From contig JAHQRK010000016.1 in the NCBI GenBank assembly GCA_019828595.1, positions 434,001 through 498,000 on the forward strand: a stretch of 64,000 bases of DNA, in the 5' to 3' direction. The position numbers were made by a program, and so were the translations under genes. Positions 1 to 10,921 of this stretch are shown piece after piece (position 1 is the stretch's first letter; each line of letters starts with the position of its first letter). The DNA comes from Aphanomyces cochlioides. Its lineage: Eukaryota > Oomycota > Saprolegniomycetes > Saprolegniales > Verrucalvaceae. The notes beneath the pieces are model-generated. The model worked only from the letters and a program-made list of their open reading frames with translations. It did no database searches and was not told the DNA's origin.

Positions 1-93
1 GGGGATAGTAGCGCTACTATAGCTCCGTGGTCAACACGCAACAAAAGTATGTTGTCAACCCCCGGAATATGACGTGGTCAACACGCAACAATT

Positions 94-2102
94 ATGTCAA
101 GTGCTCCTGCAAAGAAATCGGCGCCTCCGCCAATCGCAAGACAAGAAACGGGCGAAAGCATGGATGCAAGCAATCCTGCACACCAAGCTCTCCCCAAGAC
201 GCCTTCTCCTGCCCCAAATCAATCTTTTGATTGATCCAATGAAGAACAGATGGCGTCCGCATTTGAACGGTTCGTTCGGATGAACCCCAATCCAAGGTCC
301 CTTTGCCGACCGCAACATTCAACCATTTTCCGCACCTGTACGATGAGGTGATGGAAGCTAAGACGAGACAAGCTAGTGCGCATTTCAACAAGCCGTTTGA
401 TGAATTCAAGCAACTGGTCTCGTTCGACACCATCTCGTGCCCCGAGCTGAAGAAGCCAGACCTCGGCGAGATGAAATCGTTCTGGAAAGAGTACGTCCGA
501 TATCGAAAAGAATTGGACGAAAAGTACTAGATGTTTGGCGCAAGTGTTGCTATTCAATTCAAGAACGTCCGACAGTGTATGGACGAATATACTTTTGAAA
601 GCCTCTGCCTTTATCGTTGGAACCGAGATCCCGATGAAGTGTCTGACGAGGATGTGAATCGTTTGTTTGAAGCTGCCTGCTTGGGCTCCAAGGTTGACAT
701 AAAGGTGTTTCTTGACAGGCTTGAAAAGGATCTGAAGATGGACAAGTCTGTGACGGACGGTCCATCACGTGTGTTGTGCCTGGTCCGTCTTTTTGACAAG
801 ATATGCACTGAATCCGGCTTCCCCAAGTACTATGAAATTGAAGTTGAAGCCGCCAGACGTCATTTTCTCAATGCTCTCGAACCGGTCAGCGTGCGAAAAA
901 AGATTTCGACCGAATTGCGCTTCTCAAAGAAGCGCTATATGGTCTGGAAGGACTTTGTTGACCTCTGCATTGATTACATGAAGACTTGGTGCATGTATGA
1001 GGATGTCTTCAAGCCAGACACAAAGCCTGAAGCGAAACCTGAGGCGAAAAAGAAGTTCGACCGACCCAATCAGAAGCCACGCTTTGAAAAGAAACAAGCC
1101 GAGTCGACGGCCACAGCCGCCTCTGGTGATGCGAAAGGTAAGGCTTCTAAGCCTTCTTACATTTGCCTGAAATGCCAAAGCGTCGACCACAATGTTTGGA
1201 AATGTCCTAAGCTCAAGGATGAAGCCGAAGCAAAGTCCTTGCTTAAGGCTTATTATGATGCCAAGCGTGCGGCCGAGCCCAAGAAACCAAATGTTGACTC
1301 ATTGGTAAGCGCCACGGGAAGTGACTTCATTCAAGCCGTCTGCGCTGGACTCGAAATGAAAGTCCTTTTCGACTCGGGAGCGGACGTGTGCGTCATTTCG
1401 CGTGACTTTGTAAGACGGGCTACGGCTAGTGGTAGCACTCTGCATCTGAAGCCGCTCCAAGCTCCAGTGACTGCCTTGGCCTTTAATGGTACACCAGTTG
1501 TGATCCGCGATGGTGTAAAAATCGATCTGAGCATCCCCACCAATGCTGCACCGATAGTCATGACAATAACAAACCTCAGATGTTGGGTGCAAGACGATGA
1601 TCTCCCGCCGGGATGTGCAGATCTCCTTGTGTCCAAGTCCGTAATGAGACAATTGGGATTTGACCAGCAAACCCTCCTATTGAATGCTCAGAGTATTCGC
1701 CCTGTTTGGGATTTTGAACCTGAATATGACCCGACTACTGGACAGCGCCTCGTTGGTTCGCTACGAGTAAATGCTCACGATGACCTTATCCATGGCGGCG
1801 ATGAAATGTGTCTCCCTCGCCCCCAACCTCTGGACCAACAGAAGATTTATGTCCGAAAAATCTTGGACGGAAAACTTGAGGTCGCTCGGCAGAACGGCTT
1901 GGACCCAGTAGCCCACGTGAAATTGACCTCACTTCTCACGAAGTTCGAAGACGTGTTCCGAATTGAAATTGGCCGCGATCCCCCTGTGAATGTGCCTCCT
2001 AGTAAAGCTAAAGCCCGGTGCTACCCCGGTCAAGTGTGGCGCACGCCGATATTCTCTCAATCATCGGGAATTTATGAAGGCCCATATGGAAGAGTTAAGT
2101 GA
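94..2102 (+). pseudogene. Gypsy Gag and aspartic protease region, interrupted
   Basis: Gag appears to start at the ATG at 94 (MSSAPAKK...). That frame hits TGA at 232-234 but continues to read like Gag to about 295, then resumes in a second frame from about 303. A TAG at 528-530 is followed directly by ATG at 531, and the same frame runs to 2102. The CCHC zinc knuckle CLKCQSVDHNVWKC is encoded near 1165-1206. The retroviral-type protease motif LFDSGADVCVIS lies near 1366-1401. The first part is Lys/Glu-rich and predicted helical. The multiple independent lesions indicate decay rather than programmed recoding. Confidence is high for identity and moderate for the exact start. Confidence 0.85.
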
Positions 2103-4488
2103 AGCTGGGCTGATGTACCGCAATGATTCAAGTGCCTGGGCGTCCACTCCGTACATTGTTGCCAAGCCAGGGACCAACAAGTATCGCATGACCGTGGATG
2201 TCAGGTCTGTCAACTCCAGGACAGAGCCTGTTCAGTGGCCAATGCCCGTTATCGAAGTGGTGATGGAAAATCTGGCTAGCTCCACCTGCTTTGTTGCCCT
2301 GGATTTCTTCAATGGCTACTGGCAGTTCCCTTTGGACCCTAGCTGCCGTGATCTTTACACTATCATGACGGATTTAGGTTGTTACACTTCCAATGGGATC
2401 CCTACGGGGGGCTCAGGATCTGTCGCTTACTGCCAAGCCACAGTGACAAATATGTCCAAGTCGCTCTTATACAAGTGCCTCTTGGTTTGGATCGACGACT
2501 TGCTGGTGTATGCCAAAACGCACTCAGATCTTATGGACTGCTTCGAAGACGTCCTGTCAATATGCTCAGAAACGGGGTTAAAGCTCAACCCCGACAAGTG
2601 CGAGTTCTTCGCCACGGAGCTAAAATGGTGTGGGAAGTTGGTATCCGGGAGTGGGGTCCGACACGACCCCAGGCGTATTGCCGCGCTGCAAAGCGTGCCG
2701 CTTCCCGGAACAGGGGCGGATTTGATGCAATTTCTATGCGCAGTGAACTGGATGCGTTTACACATCCCCCGCTACAACGAAGTTGTTGCTCCCCTTATGG
2801 CCGCCCTCCAGCGAGTGTACTCGCAATCTGGCCTCAAGACAAAAAAGAAGCTCGAGAAGTTTGTCCTCTCCACCGATTTTTTCTCCGAAGCGGAAAAAAC
2901 AAACTGCGATCACATCAAAGAGCAGCTGTCGTCTTCTGTGAAGCTAGCTCACCACGATCCCAGCAAAATGATTTGTGTATTCCCTGATGCCAGCCTACGA
3001 TTCTGGGGCGCAATTGTTACCCAAGTCCCCATGGACCAGTTGAGTCTGTCAATCGATTCCCAAGATCATGAACCTCTCGCTTTCTTGAGTGGTCCCTTCC
3101 GAGGCTCGCAAATGGCCTGGTCCATTATTGAGAAGGAAGCATTTTCTATCGTGGAAACCTGCAAGCGGATGGATTTCCTGCTCTTGCGTCCAAACGGATT
3201 CAAGTTGTACACAGACCATCGAAACCTGACCTTCCTCTACGATCCCCACTCATGCAGCCGTGATATCGCAAGGTATACGGCTGAAAAGGTCCAACGATGG
3301 GGCCTAGTGATGATGGGCTTCAACTACACGATCCATCATGTCGATGGTGAGGACAATGTGTGGGCTGACCTCCTGTCCAGATGGGGCGCTCAGCATATAC
3401 CTCCCTCCGTTCAAGCCCTTCATGTCATTCAATCGAATCCCAGCCCTCTCTTGGACGAAGATTTTGTTTGGCCATCAGTCGAAGAAATCATTGCCCTGCA
3501 AGATAAAGCCCTGGTCGAGCACCCTCAACTTGTGGAGAAGGACCCGACATGCCCGGATGTGTTGACAACACACCGGCCCTACTGCTCATCCGAAGGACGA
3601 ATGTGGATCCCGAGTTGCGACCTGGGACCCAATACTATTGCCAACATCAAGATACGAATTATGGTCCTCGGACATTGTGGTACAGCTGGCCACCGCGGAC
3701 TCGAAATGACCTTAAAGGTTGTGTTGGAAAGGTTTACGTGGTGTGATCTCATCGAAGATGTCAAGCTATTTTGCTCTCAGTGCTTCCACAGTCAGAAATC
3801 AGCATCAGGGACTATGGTCCCAGTCCCCCTCGGCTCCCAGATACATGCCTCACGCCCAAACGAAGTTCTCCACTTTGATTTTCTCTACATGGGACCTTCG
3901 GACACAGGCGACATGTATGTCTGCATCTTGAAAGATGACCATTCGATGTGCTTGCAAGGAACGAACCACCCATCAGCAGACTCGGATGCAGCTTGTTTCG
4001 CCCTCCACTCATGGTTCAACTGGTTTGGTATAGTCCGTACTTGGATATCCGATCAAGGTTCTCATTTCAAAAACCGCTGCGTAGCTGAAATGCAGCGTAT
4101 GTATAGGGCTCATCATCATTTCACCCTCCCTGGCTGTCCCTGGGCTAACGGCTCAATTGAAATTGTCAACAAGCATTTCCTGAAGCTCGTTCGTTGCCTC
4201 TTGGCCGAATGGAAGTTGCCCCATACCTCGTGGCCGAAGGTTACCTCCATCGCAATCAAAATATTGAACCACTCTCCCAGTCGACTCCTCAAGGGTCTAG
4301 CCCCAATCACAGTCTTCTGCAATTTACCCCCTTGTCTTCCTCTCAATGGAATTTGCCATCCTGACACTTTCACTCCTATCCCACCTGAAGAGTTTGACGC
4401 CTTCCTTGCCTCACGATATGACGGTCTCGAGGCTCTACAGCAATCGATTCACGACATGCACCGCGACTTGGCCTTCCACAAGGAATAA
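1990..4488 (+). pseudogene. Gypsy reverse transcriptase, RNase H and integrase
   Basis: This frame is +1 relative to the protease frame and overlaps it from 1990 to 2102; RT homology begins near 2010 (KPGATPVKCGARRY). The RT palm has ALDFFNGYWQFPL and the catalytic box WIDDLLVYA, a W-I-D-D variant of the usual Y-x-D-D. RNase H follows, with FPDASLRFWGA and LYTDHRNLTF. The integrase has an H2C2 finger (HCGTAGHRG ... CSQCFHSQ), then Asp in FDFLYMG, Asp in WISDQGSHF and Glu in NGSIEIVN as the DDE triad. TAA at 4486-4488 interrupts the frame, since retroelement-like residues continue beyond it. The protease-RT junction is an unusual place for programmed frameshifting, so the shift is probably a mutation. 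Confidence 0.9.
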
Positions 4489-5128
4489 ATTCGATCGCAA
4501 AAACGAGCTCAAAAGAATCGTGGAGCTGTTCCTCAACAATTCTCGATTGGCGATTTCGTTTTGGTGTTAAAAAAGTCGACCTCAGTGCCCAAGACTCTCT
4601 ACATGTGGGAGGGACGGCCCATGGGTTATCACTCGAACGATATCCAACTGGACGTACGAAGTCCAAAATTTCGAGACCAAGGCCCTCCATGAGGCGCATG
4701 CTTGTCGCTTGAAGCCATACCGAAATGGCTCGTTGGAGCTATCCCAAGAGCTTCATGATTCTATCAAGTTTTGTTCTGTTGGCAATGAAATCAAGGAAAT
4801 AGTGGACGCCAGATACAATCCCGCCACCAAGATGTACGAGTGTCAAGTTGTTTGGCTGGGTATGGAAAATGACACGACTTGGGAACCAGCCCGCCATCTC
4901 TATGAAGACGTGTTCACACGTTTCAAGGAATTTGTCCTAATGAAAAGTTCATCAACGGATGAAGGACATCCCGAATTTGCACTCTACAAGGCCATGCAGA
5001 TCGAATTCCCGCTCGATGGCAACGTTCCGGCTCAACATGGAAATCAAAGAAAAACCGCAAACAAGGTCCTTCAGTACGAGCCATATTTGCCGGTAAACTC
5101 CCGTTCAAACCCCGAGCTGGCCTCTTGA
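4489..5128 (+). pseudogene. Gypsy integrase tail and chromodomain
   Basis: After the TAA at 4486-4488 the same frame continues with integrase-tail sequence (FSIGDFVLVLKK). Near 4605 coding potential moves to another frame (GPWVITRTISNWTYEVQNF), which runs to TGA at 5126-5128. The last part contains a chromodomain, IVDARYNPATKMYECQVVW followed by WLGMENDTTWEP, with the aromatic residues typical of chromoviral integrase tails that guide insertion to chromatin. ATG at 4709 opens the final stretch but is probably not a real start. Two lesions separate this domain from the integrase core. Confidence 0.85.
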
Positions 5129-5137
5129 AAAGGGGTG
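5127..5137 (+). other. Polypurine tract of the gypsy element
   Basis: GAAAAGGGG precedes the 3' LTR by two bases, as expected for the plus-strand primer of an LTR retrotransposon. It directly follows the chromodomain stop codon. Confidence 0.7.
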
Positions 5138-5444
5138 TGTAGTGCTCACCGCACTCGTCTCGACACCTTCTGCCCACCTGTTCGAACCACTCTGCTCTTT
5201 TCTCCCTATCTCACCCTGCACTTGCCAACTGGCGCACTTGTGCACTCAACCTCATTGCTTCAACCGTAGCACTTCAATCATTACCCGCACGTGACGTAGA
5301 GCGACCAGATAACGACGAACGACCGACCAGATGTAGGGCAGATAAGAGTCTTTAATCTCAGTTTCCAATTTGCCACCTCAAGGTCTCGTTCTCCTATACG
5401 CGGCCGTGCCAGGAAGCTGCTCTCACTCTCCCGACCGCACTACA
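5138..5444 (+). repeat. 3' LTR of the gypsy element (307 bp)
   Basis: The segment starts TGTAGTGC and ends GCACTACA, a perfect 8-bp inverted repeat with canonical TG...CA ends, and sits just after a purine tract. The partner 5' LTR is not in the window, so age from LTR divergence cannot be estimated and no target-site duplication can be tested. Confidence 0.85.
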
Positions 5445-5849
5445 TTCTCAAGAAAAATGTTGGTTTCTTGTAGTGTTCATTGAGCTTGTTCATTCTCGTG
5501 TTGGGGGATTGGATGCTGACATTGGATCTATATGACTGAAATCCCTACCAGGCCCTTGGGAAGTTATGGGAAGTGTGTAGTGCCTGTTGTCGTTGCCGTG
5601 CAGTTACCAATCCAGTAAGAGAATTTGGAATACTCCGGTGTAGTTGGAAAAAGTGGCCAAGTAATTTAAATCTGCTCGAAATTTGCCAATTCGTCAAAGC
5701 GATCCCATGCTTATGAGAGCTGTTGATGAGTTCATTTTCCTCTCGATACAATGTATCTCAAACGTGAATAGAAGGAAGATTGGTTTTACGATGCATATAA
5801 AGTTAATCGTGAGTTCGTATGATCACTTTTCGTACTGCTCTTCATGGAC
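5445..5849. other. Intergenic, no gene seen
   Basis: Between the gypsy LTR and the 3' end of the first two-TM family gene. Reading frames here are short and look like chance; no RNA gene or repeat was recognised. Confidence 0.5.
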
Positions 5850-6401
5850 CTAAGCTTGAGGCTTGATGTGGTTTGGTAAATAGTCTTTCAAGTGATTGAT
5901 AAATGGCTCGATTTCATTGTCAAAGAAGCAAGCACCCATGGAAATCGTCCGTCCACCGTAGTCGAACCCGAAGCACTTTTTCGTTCGGCTGTAGCGGCGG
6001 TCGTTGTCGTCGTCTCGGCTGTAGAAAGTTACGGTGGTGGTTTTCAATGGCCCCATGAGCTCAATGTTGTAGTGTTTCGTCGTCTTCAAGCAGCCATAAC
6101 TTCGTGTATAACTCCAAGCAGTATTATTGACGACAATGAGCTCGAACCCAGTGAGCATATCGATGAGGTTTCCTCCAACAAAGAGCAAACCAATGAGGGT
6201 GATGCAAATGGCGCCAATGGAAAAACATGCTGGAGCTCCAGTTCCAAAGGCCATGAAGGCGCCAACTCCAACCCAGATGGCTAAAATGGCTGCAGAGATG
6301 ACCAAAATCCCGGGTCTTCTCGGATGAGGCATTCGGACTTGGACATCGCCATTGCTGAGTTGTTGCAGGTCGTATCGTGGTGGAGCGGATTCAAAGTCCA
6401 T
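5850..6401 (-). CDS. Two-transmembrane family protein, copy 1 (intact)
   Basis: A 183-residue protein from the ATG at 6401; the frame is open further upstream, but paralogue alignment supports this start (MDFESAPPRYDL). After a short soluble N-terminus (RYDL..LSNGD.QVR.P.P) come two hydrophobic segments at about residues 31-52 and 58-80. A C-terminal soluble domain follows with YTRSYGC, KTTKHY, a Tyr/Arg patch, FGFDYGGRTI and EIEPFINHL..YLP..IKP. The same blocks recur in every copy up to 17.2 kb. I do not recognise the family. The layout of two helices followed by a beta-rich domain is reminiscent of bacterial PH-like membrane proteins, but that is only topological. No catalytic motif is evident. 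Confidence 0.75.
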   Translation of the reverse strand: MDFESAPPRYDLQQLSNGDVQVRMPHPRRPGILVISAAILAIWVGVGAFMAFGTGAPACFSIGAICITLIGLLFVGGNLIDMLTGFELIVVNNTAWSYTRSYGCLKTTKHYNIELMGPLKTTTVTFYSRDDDNDRRYSRTKKCFGFDYGGRTISMGACFFDNEIEPFINHLKDYLPNHIKPQA

Positions 6402-7672
6402 GGCAGATTTCACAATGATGCCAAAGAGCAAAATTTTAGGTGACCTACGTACTTGAGATATGCATCTGTGGAAGTTTACTGATGTGACGTTTTCTCGTTC
6501 TAACCGTCACGGTTAGAGCTCTCGCAAGCACAGTTGCGTGTGCAAGTACTCTCACAACGAGACGCAAGATATTCTGTGAAGACGAAACAAGGTTGTTGCT
6601 AAAAATCTAGTTTTAGGTACTACTCTGGTCCGAAATAATTGTCATATTGCATATTTTTTGGGGTACAATTCTTGTTAACTTGGTTTTAGTATGAAACAGT
6701 TTGAAGAGTTTATCAAATTTTAACATATTTATATTAAATTATTATTCATAAAAGATAAAATTGGCATGCAAAATAGTAAATATACATATGGCCTAACGAT
6801 ATTGGAGACCTCATCACATTTAGCTTTGCTCACGTCTCTAGGCGCCATATTTGGTCCTGCAAATGCATACAAACTTATTCAATATGTTCCAGTGATGCGT
6901 GGACGGACGCAGGAGCTCACAGGGTCGCCGGAAAAGGGCCTTAGAGCCAGACCATTCGGTTTGAGTTGTGAGCATCGAATTTGAGCGTGTTGATCGATAG
7001 TCTCTCAAAAATACCGTTAATATATCGGAGACTAAGTGATCTATTTGTGTGTGCGGTGGGACCGCGTTTCATTGCGATTTGATTCACTGGCGTAAGATTT
7101 TCTGTAATTTGAATCAGAGGACAAACTTTGAGGCATTGTTTCTCCTGCATGGCAATGAATTTCGCCTGAATAAATATATCCAATCAAAGAGGAGATAAAG
7201 CTCTTTCATTTGCACCAATCAAATGTAGAATTCCTCGAAGAGGACCAACGAAACTCCACTGAAAAGTCAAATGTGACAATCATTGCGGACCAGAGTAGTA
7301 TTTCAAATTGAGCGTCCACGAAACCTCTGCCAGGTTGAGCATCAGCGCGGCTATGGCTTTTTTTGACGGTACATCGATTGAAACCAAGGGGATTATCCTC
7401 CACACATTGGATTTTCATTTGTCCATGGCTCATACGCCGAGGTGATCATGGTTTGTGAGAAAATTCCGAAGTTTTGCTCCAGCTAGTTTTCATGTGTCTC
7501 GTGAACAATTATTCGTCGAGAAGACGCTGAGTTCATCTAGCAATACATGTGCTTTTTCGCTCTCGCCTTTGGGGAATGGATATTGAGGTATGAATTAATA
7601 TTACCTACCACGGCAATGCACACCAGGCTAAGTTATTCCTTCTGCATGACGAGAAACCAAGAAGATTTCCCT
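6402..7672. other. Intergenic, no gene seen
   Basis: AT-rich in its middle part (about 6640-6780) with only short chance frames on both strands. It includes the presumed promoter of copy 1, which is transcribed leftward. No RNA gene was recognised. Confidence 0.5.
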
Positions 7673-8252
7673 GGGAGATGCGGGAAATCAACAATTTAAA
7701 AAATACGTCTTTATTTTTAAAAAATATTGCTCAAAACTTTTTTAAATTACATGATTGTTGGTGTATACAACATTTACAAAAGTTTCTTTAAGTTCCAAAA
7801 TCTCTGACTTGTCGCTTAAAAAACTAACCAAGACATTTCCCATTGCGATTATTTTTCGTTGAAACTTATAGCTATAAGTACAGTCTACAGCTGAGAACAA
7901 TGAAATCCAGGATTGAAATGGTTTGAATATGGTTTTTTTAATGTAAAGTTAAAAGAAACTTCTAAAAACTCCGACTTTGACGTTGAAAAAACCAAACAAG
8001 ACATGACAAAAGTTGATGTTTCTCGACTGATATCCTCATGAAGTATTCCTAAGTACCTTGTCCTAAAATATCAAGCTTTGAATCGTTTGGGAAGTGAGGG
8101 TTTTTTTAGGTCGTTTTGCAAGTTTCTTTTTAGATTATATAATCCTAAAAGAATCCTCTAAAAGAATCTCGAAGAAACTTTTTTTAAATTTTGGGAATAT
8201 TGTTTTAAATTATTGATAGTTTTATTAAAAGTCGTGATTTCCCGCATCTCCC
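7673..8252. mobile_element. MITE-like non-coding element with 18-bp terminal inverted repeats
   Basis: GGGAGATGCGGGAAATCA at 7673-7690 is found exactly as its reverse complement at 8235-8252, bounding 580 bp of AT-rich sequence with no long reading frame. The next outward bases are CT on the left and, read inward, CA on the right. Inside, about 7782-7865 and 7966-8035 are a diverged direct repeat. A perfect TIR pair around non-coding AT-rich DNA is the structure of a MITE. No clear target-site duplication is visible, and the parent transposon is not in the window. Confidence 0.6.
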
Positions 8253-8982
8253 TGAACTTCGGACCGTCGAGCCTTGCGGAGTTTTAACTGGGGCTAGAAA
8301 TCAAGTTTCAATGATTTGAATGACTTTCTTTGGTATGTGAGCGACAAATCAGAGACCCCCGTAGAGTATTGGAGATACATGTATCCTCGGACTACTTCCC
8401 TCGGAGCGTCGTTGTCGTGTGTTTGGTAAAATTGGGTTGACCAATGGCAGCCACTCAAACTTTCAGACGAAATTTTGTCATCGATCAAGACTCCGCATGG
8501 CCCGACAGGCATCCAAAGTCGATGAAGTTGCGATAAATCTGCTTGGCCCCTAAATATTTATTGTAAAGAAAGAGGGGCATTTCAACAGTTCTTTGAGCCC
8601 GGGCCTTTCCTCTATATAATTGTTGTCGTCGCCCTAAATCATTAGGTCAATACAATGAAGTACACTGAACACACAGTCAGCGTGTTGTGATGGCCACACG
8701 ACAAAGGTTTCTTGTGCATTGCATTATGCAATGCATAATACCTTGACATAAAGGACAAATGTTTGACGAAAACGTTGGAATCTTTGTTAAAAAAATTCTT
8801 CAAATCCACAGCTGAATATCCGAAATGCATTGTTGAGGAGCATTTTGAGCACCCCAGGAGCAACTTTACCTCGATAAAATTTGGGTTGATCAATGAAAGG
8901 CTGTACAGAATTTTTATCGTCAATTTAGACCCTACCTGGCCTGACAGGCATCCAAACTCGAGAAACTTCCTTGCTTTTTTCT
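8253..8982. other. Intergenic with a diverged direct repeat
   Basis: No gene is supported. Blocks around 8430-8540 and 8875-8985 resemble each other: both have a TTGGGTTGA.CAATG core and, about 70 bp later, GG.C.GACAGGCATCCAAA, ending next to TCGA.GAA.TT. This suggests an old local duplication about 450 bp apart. Confidence 0.45.
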
Positions 8983-9675
8983 ATGTCAGAACTTGAGCTT
9001 AAACTTATCCAAGCATTGAGCCAGGTATGCGTATCAGTGGGGAGTCATATTGATCCCCACCTCAGCATCCATCCCCCATACGAGAATGAGAAAACCCATG
9101 GGACGCTACGAGAAATCAGCGTTTCTCGACAAATCAATGTCCACGAGACATGCAATACCCAGCAAGCATACAATCACGTCCTGGACGATTTCACGAGCAA
9201 ACTCAAAAACAAGGTTACCAATGGAAGACTTCGGAATTTTCTGACGAAACTTCTGCCATACGTAATACATGACGCATGTTGTTTAAAAGTCCGATGGGAG
9301 GAGGACTTTAGCCCTTTCGTTTCAGTCGATGTGTTGTTAACAAAGAAAGAGCACTGCGGACAAATTCTCGCTCCAAATGAAATCTATAATACTTTGAACC
9401 AAAACCTTGCTGAGGTCACAGAATATCATGATGTTTCTTTGTGGGAGTGCTCCCTTGCACATGCAAGCATAGTAACGAGAGCTCCAACTTTGTCCATTCC
9501 GCTGGTCGAGTTTTCATTCAACATCGATAAATTGTACAAGTTGGGTGAAAACTTCCTGAAAAATTTCCCAAGACAGATAGTCCATTTCTGTCGCAAAAAA
9601 ACACCAGAACATTTACAACGTGGAGTCCTCAGTGATCTTCCACGGATGCATATCTCAACCACATGTTCTAATTGA
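8983..9675 (+). CDS. Hypothetical protein, no recognised domain
   Basis: An uninterrupted 230-residue frame from the ATG at 8983 (MSELELKLIQALSQVC) to the stop at 9673-9675. It ends only 34 bp before the ATG of the two-TM copy 2 on the same strand. The protein has no clear signal peptide or membrane segment, is mixed alpha/beta in character and has scattered Cys residues without an obvious metal-binding pattern. I recognise no family. Length and composition favour a real gene or a recent fragment, but this neighbourhood is full of decaying sequence, so a gene fragment is also possible. Confidence 0.5.
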   Translation: MSELELKLIQALSQVCVSVGSHIDPHLSIHPPYENEKTHGTLREISVSRQINVHETCNTQQAYNHVLDDFTSKLKNKVTNGRLRNFLTKLLPYVIHDACCLKVRWEEDFSPFVSVDVLLTKKEHCGQILAPNEIYNTLNQNLAEVTEYHDVSLWECSLAHASIVTRAPTLSIPLVEFSFNIDKLYKLGENFLKNFPRQIVHFCRKKTPEHLQRGVLSDLPRMHISTTCSN

Positions 9676-9709
9676 TTTTTGGCTCTTTGGCTTTAGTTTG
9701 CAATCTGCC

Positions 9710-10323
9710 ATGCACTTTGAATCCGCTGCACCACGATACGACTTGCAAGTACTAAGCAATGGCGACATCCAAGTCCGAATGCCCCAACCGAGAAGACTTT
9801 GCGCTCTGGTAATATGTGGAGCCTTTTTAGCCATCTGGGTTGGAATTGGCTCCTTCATGGCCTTTGGAACTGGAGCCCCAGCCGGATTCTCTATCAGTGT
9901 GATTTTTGCGCCACCCTGCTCGTTGCGCTCGTTGTTGGTGGAGTAATTGTCAATATGCTCGCTGGGTTCGAGCTCATCCTTGTCAACAATACTGCTTGGA
10001 GCTATACCCGAAGTTATGGCTGTTTCAAGAAGACGAAACACTACAACATCGAGCTCATGGGGCGATTGAAAACCACCAGCGTGACTTACGATAGCGACGA
10101 TGACGATGGTTACCGCCGCTATAGCCGAAAGTTCTTTGGATTCGACTACGGTGGGCGGACGATTTCCATGGGTACTTGCTTCCTTGACGACGAAATTGAG
10201 CCATTTATCAATCACTTGAAAGACTATTTACCAAACCACATCAAGCCTCAAGTTGACGTCCAAGACTGTGTCGTGGTGGCGATGGGCGTTGCTGAAGAGC
10301 TGGACGACAAGTCGCCAAACTAA
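9710..10323 (+). pseudogene. Two-transmembrane family, copy 2, one frameshift
   Basis: Starts MHFESAAPRYDL at 9710 and closely resembles copy 1 through the first transmembrane segment. Near 9905, inside the second hydrophobic segment, the family match leaves this frame and continues in the +2 frame (CATLLVALVVGG) through YTRSYGC, FGFDYGGRTI and the EIEPFINHLKDYLPNHIKP block. Past that block it extends about 24 residues beyond copy 1 to the stop at 10321-10323. No splice sites surround the shift, so a 1-nt indel is likely. It lies on the opposite strand to copies 1 and 3. It may be a recent pseudogene or a sequence error. Confidence 0.7.
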
Positions 10324-10921
10324 CTCACGAATAACTTTTAAACCGTGACCGTTTGTCGATTGAACTTTGAATTACAAGTCAGAGCCCAAGTTGACAGTTG
10401 CAACACTTACTGCGAGTACTATAGCCTGGAATTATTGCGTTTTTGGCATTTCATAAAGATCCTGCGAGCTCATATCAGCTCGTCATAGCCTTGTTGAGTA
10501 GCAATTTATCATTCTCTTATGCGCATAGCTTTTTCACACCGAAATCGCTTCCTAGGTGTGGCTGTATGTGTTTGATTGCATACAAAGCCTGACGTGAATG
10601 GGGTCGTCTTATTATCCCAAACTACTGTAGACAAAAAACAAATGAAAGGATCAAGGAGCCAATCCCTGTCCATTACTTGCTCAGAACATAACGCAAGTAG
10701 GCGACCGAGTTGCAATCCTCGACGTCTTCCATGCTCACTACCAGCGTTTGGATAAGAGACGAATATCCGTATTTGGCATGTGCAGAAACTCGACTTTGCG
10801 AAAAATGCAAATTTGAGGCTTGCAATACCTTACAAACTTTCGCTATGGATTCCACATTTGCGAAATTTGCCCATTGGCATATAACCTCAAGAGGGCAGGC
10901 AGGCTGGTCATTGGCTTAATG
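10324..10921. other. Intergenic, one short minus-strand frame
   Basis: Convergent 3' sides of copies 2 and 3. A minus-strand frame of about 60 codons (10673-10855, MESIAKVCKVLQAS...) is followed by a plausible splice donor but has no recognised homology; I do not call it a gene. Confidence 0.4.

Larger units (their letters stand above)
1..5444 (+). mobile_element. Degenerate Ty3/gypsy (chromovirus-type) LTR retrotransposon, 5' end outside the window
   Basis: The order is Gag with a CCHC knuckle, aspartic protease, reverse transcriptase, RNase H, integrase with an HHCC finger and DDE core, then a chromodomain, followed by a purine tract and a 3' LTR. This order is that of Ty3/gypsy chromoviruses. 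No 5' LTR matching the 3' LTR is visible, so the window starts inside the element. The coding region is broken by an in-frame TGA (232-234), a frame change near 295, a TAG (528-530), a frame change near 2000 between protease and RT, a TAA (4486-4488) and a frame change near 4605. It is a dead copy unless acted on in trans. Confidence 0.93.

Noticed and set aside
5170..5195. GTTCGAACC as part of a tRNA in the gypsy LTR
   Set aside because: No acceptor or anticodon arms can be drawn around it.
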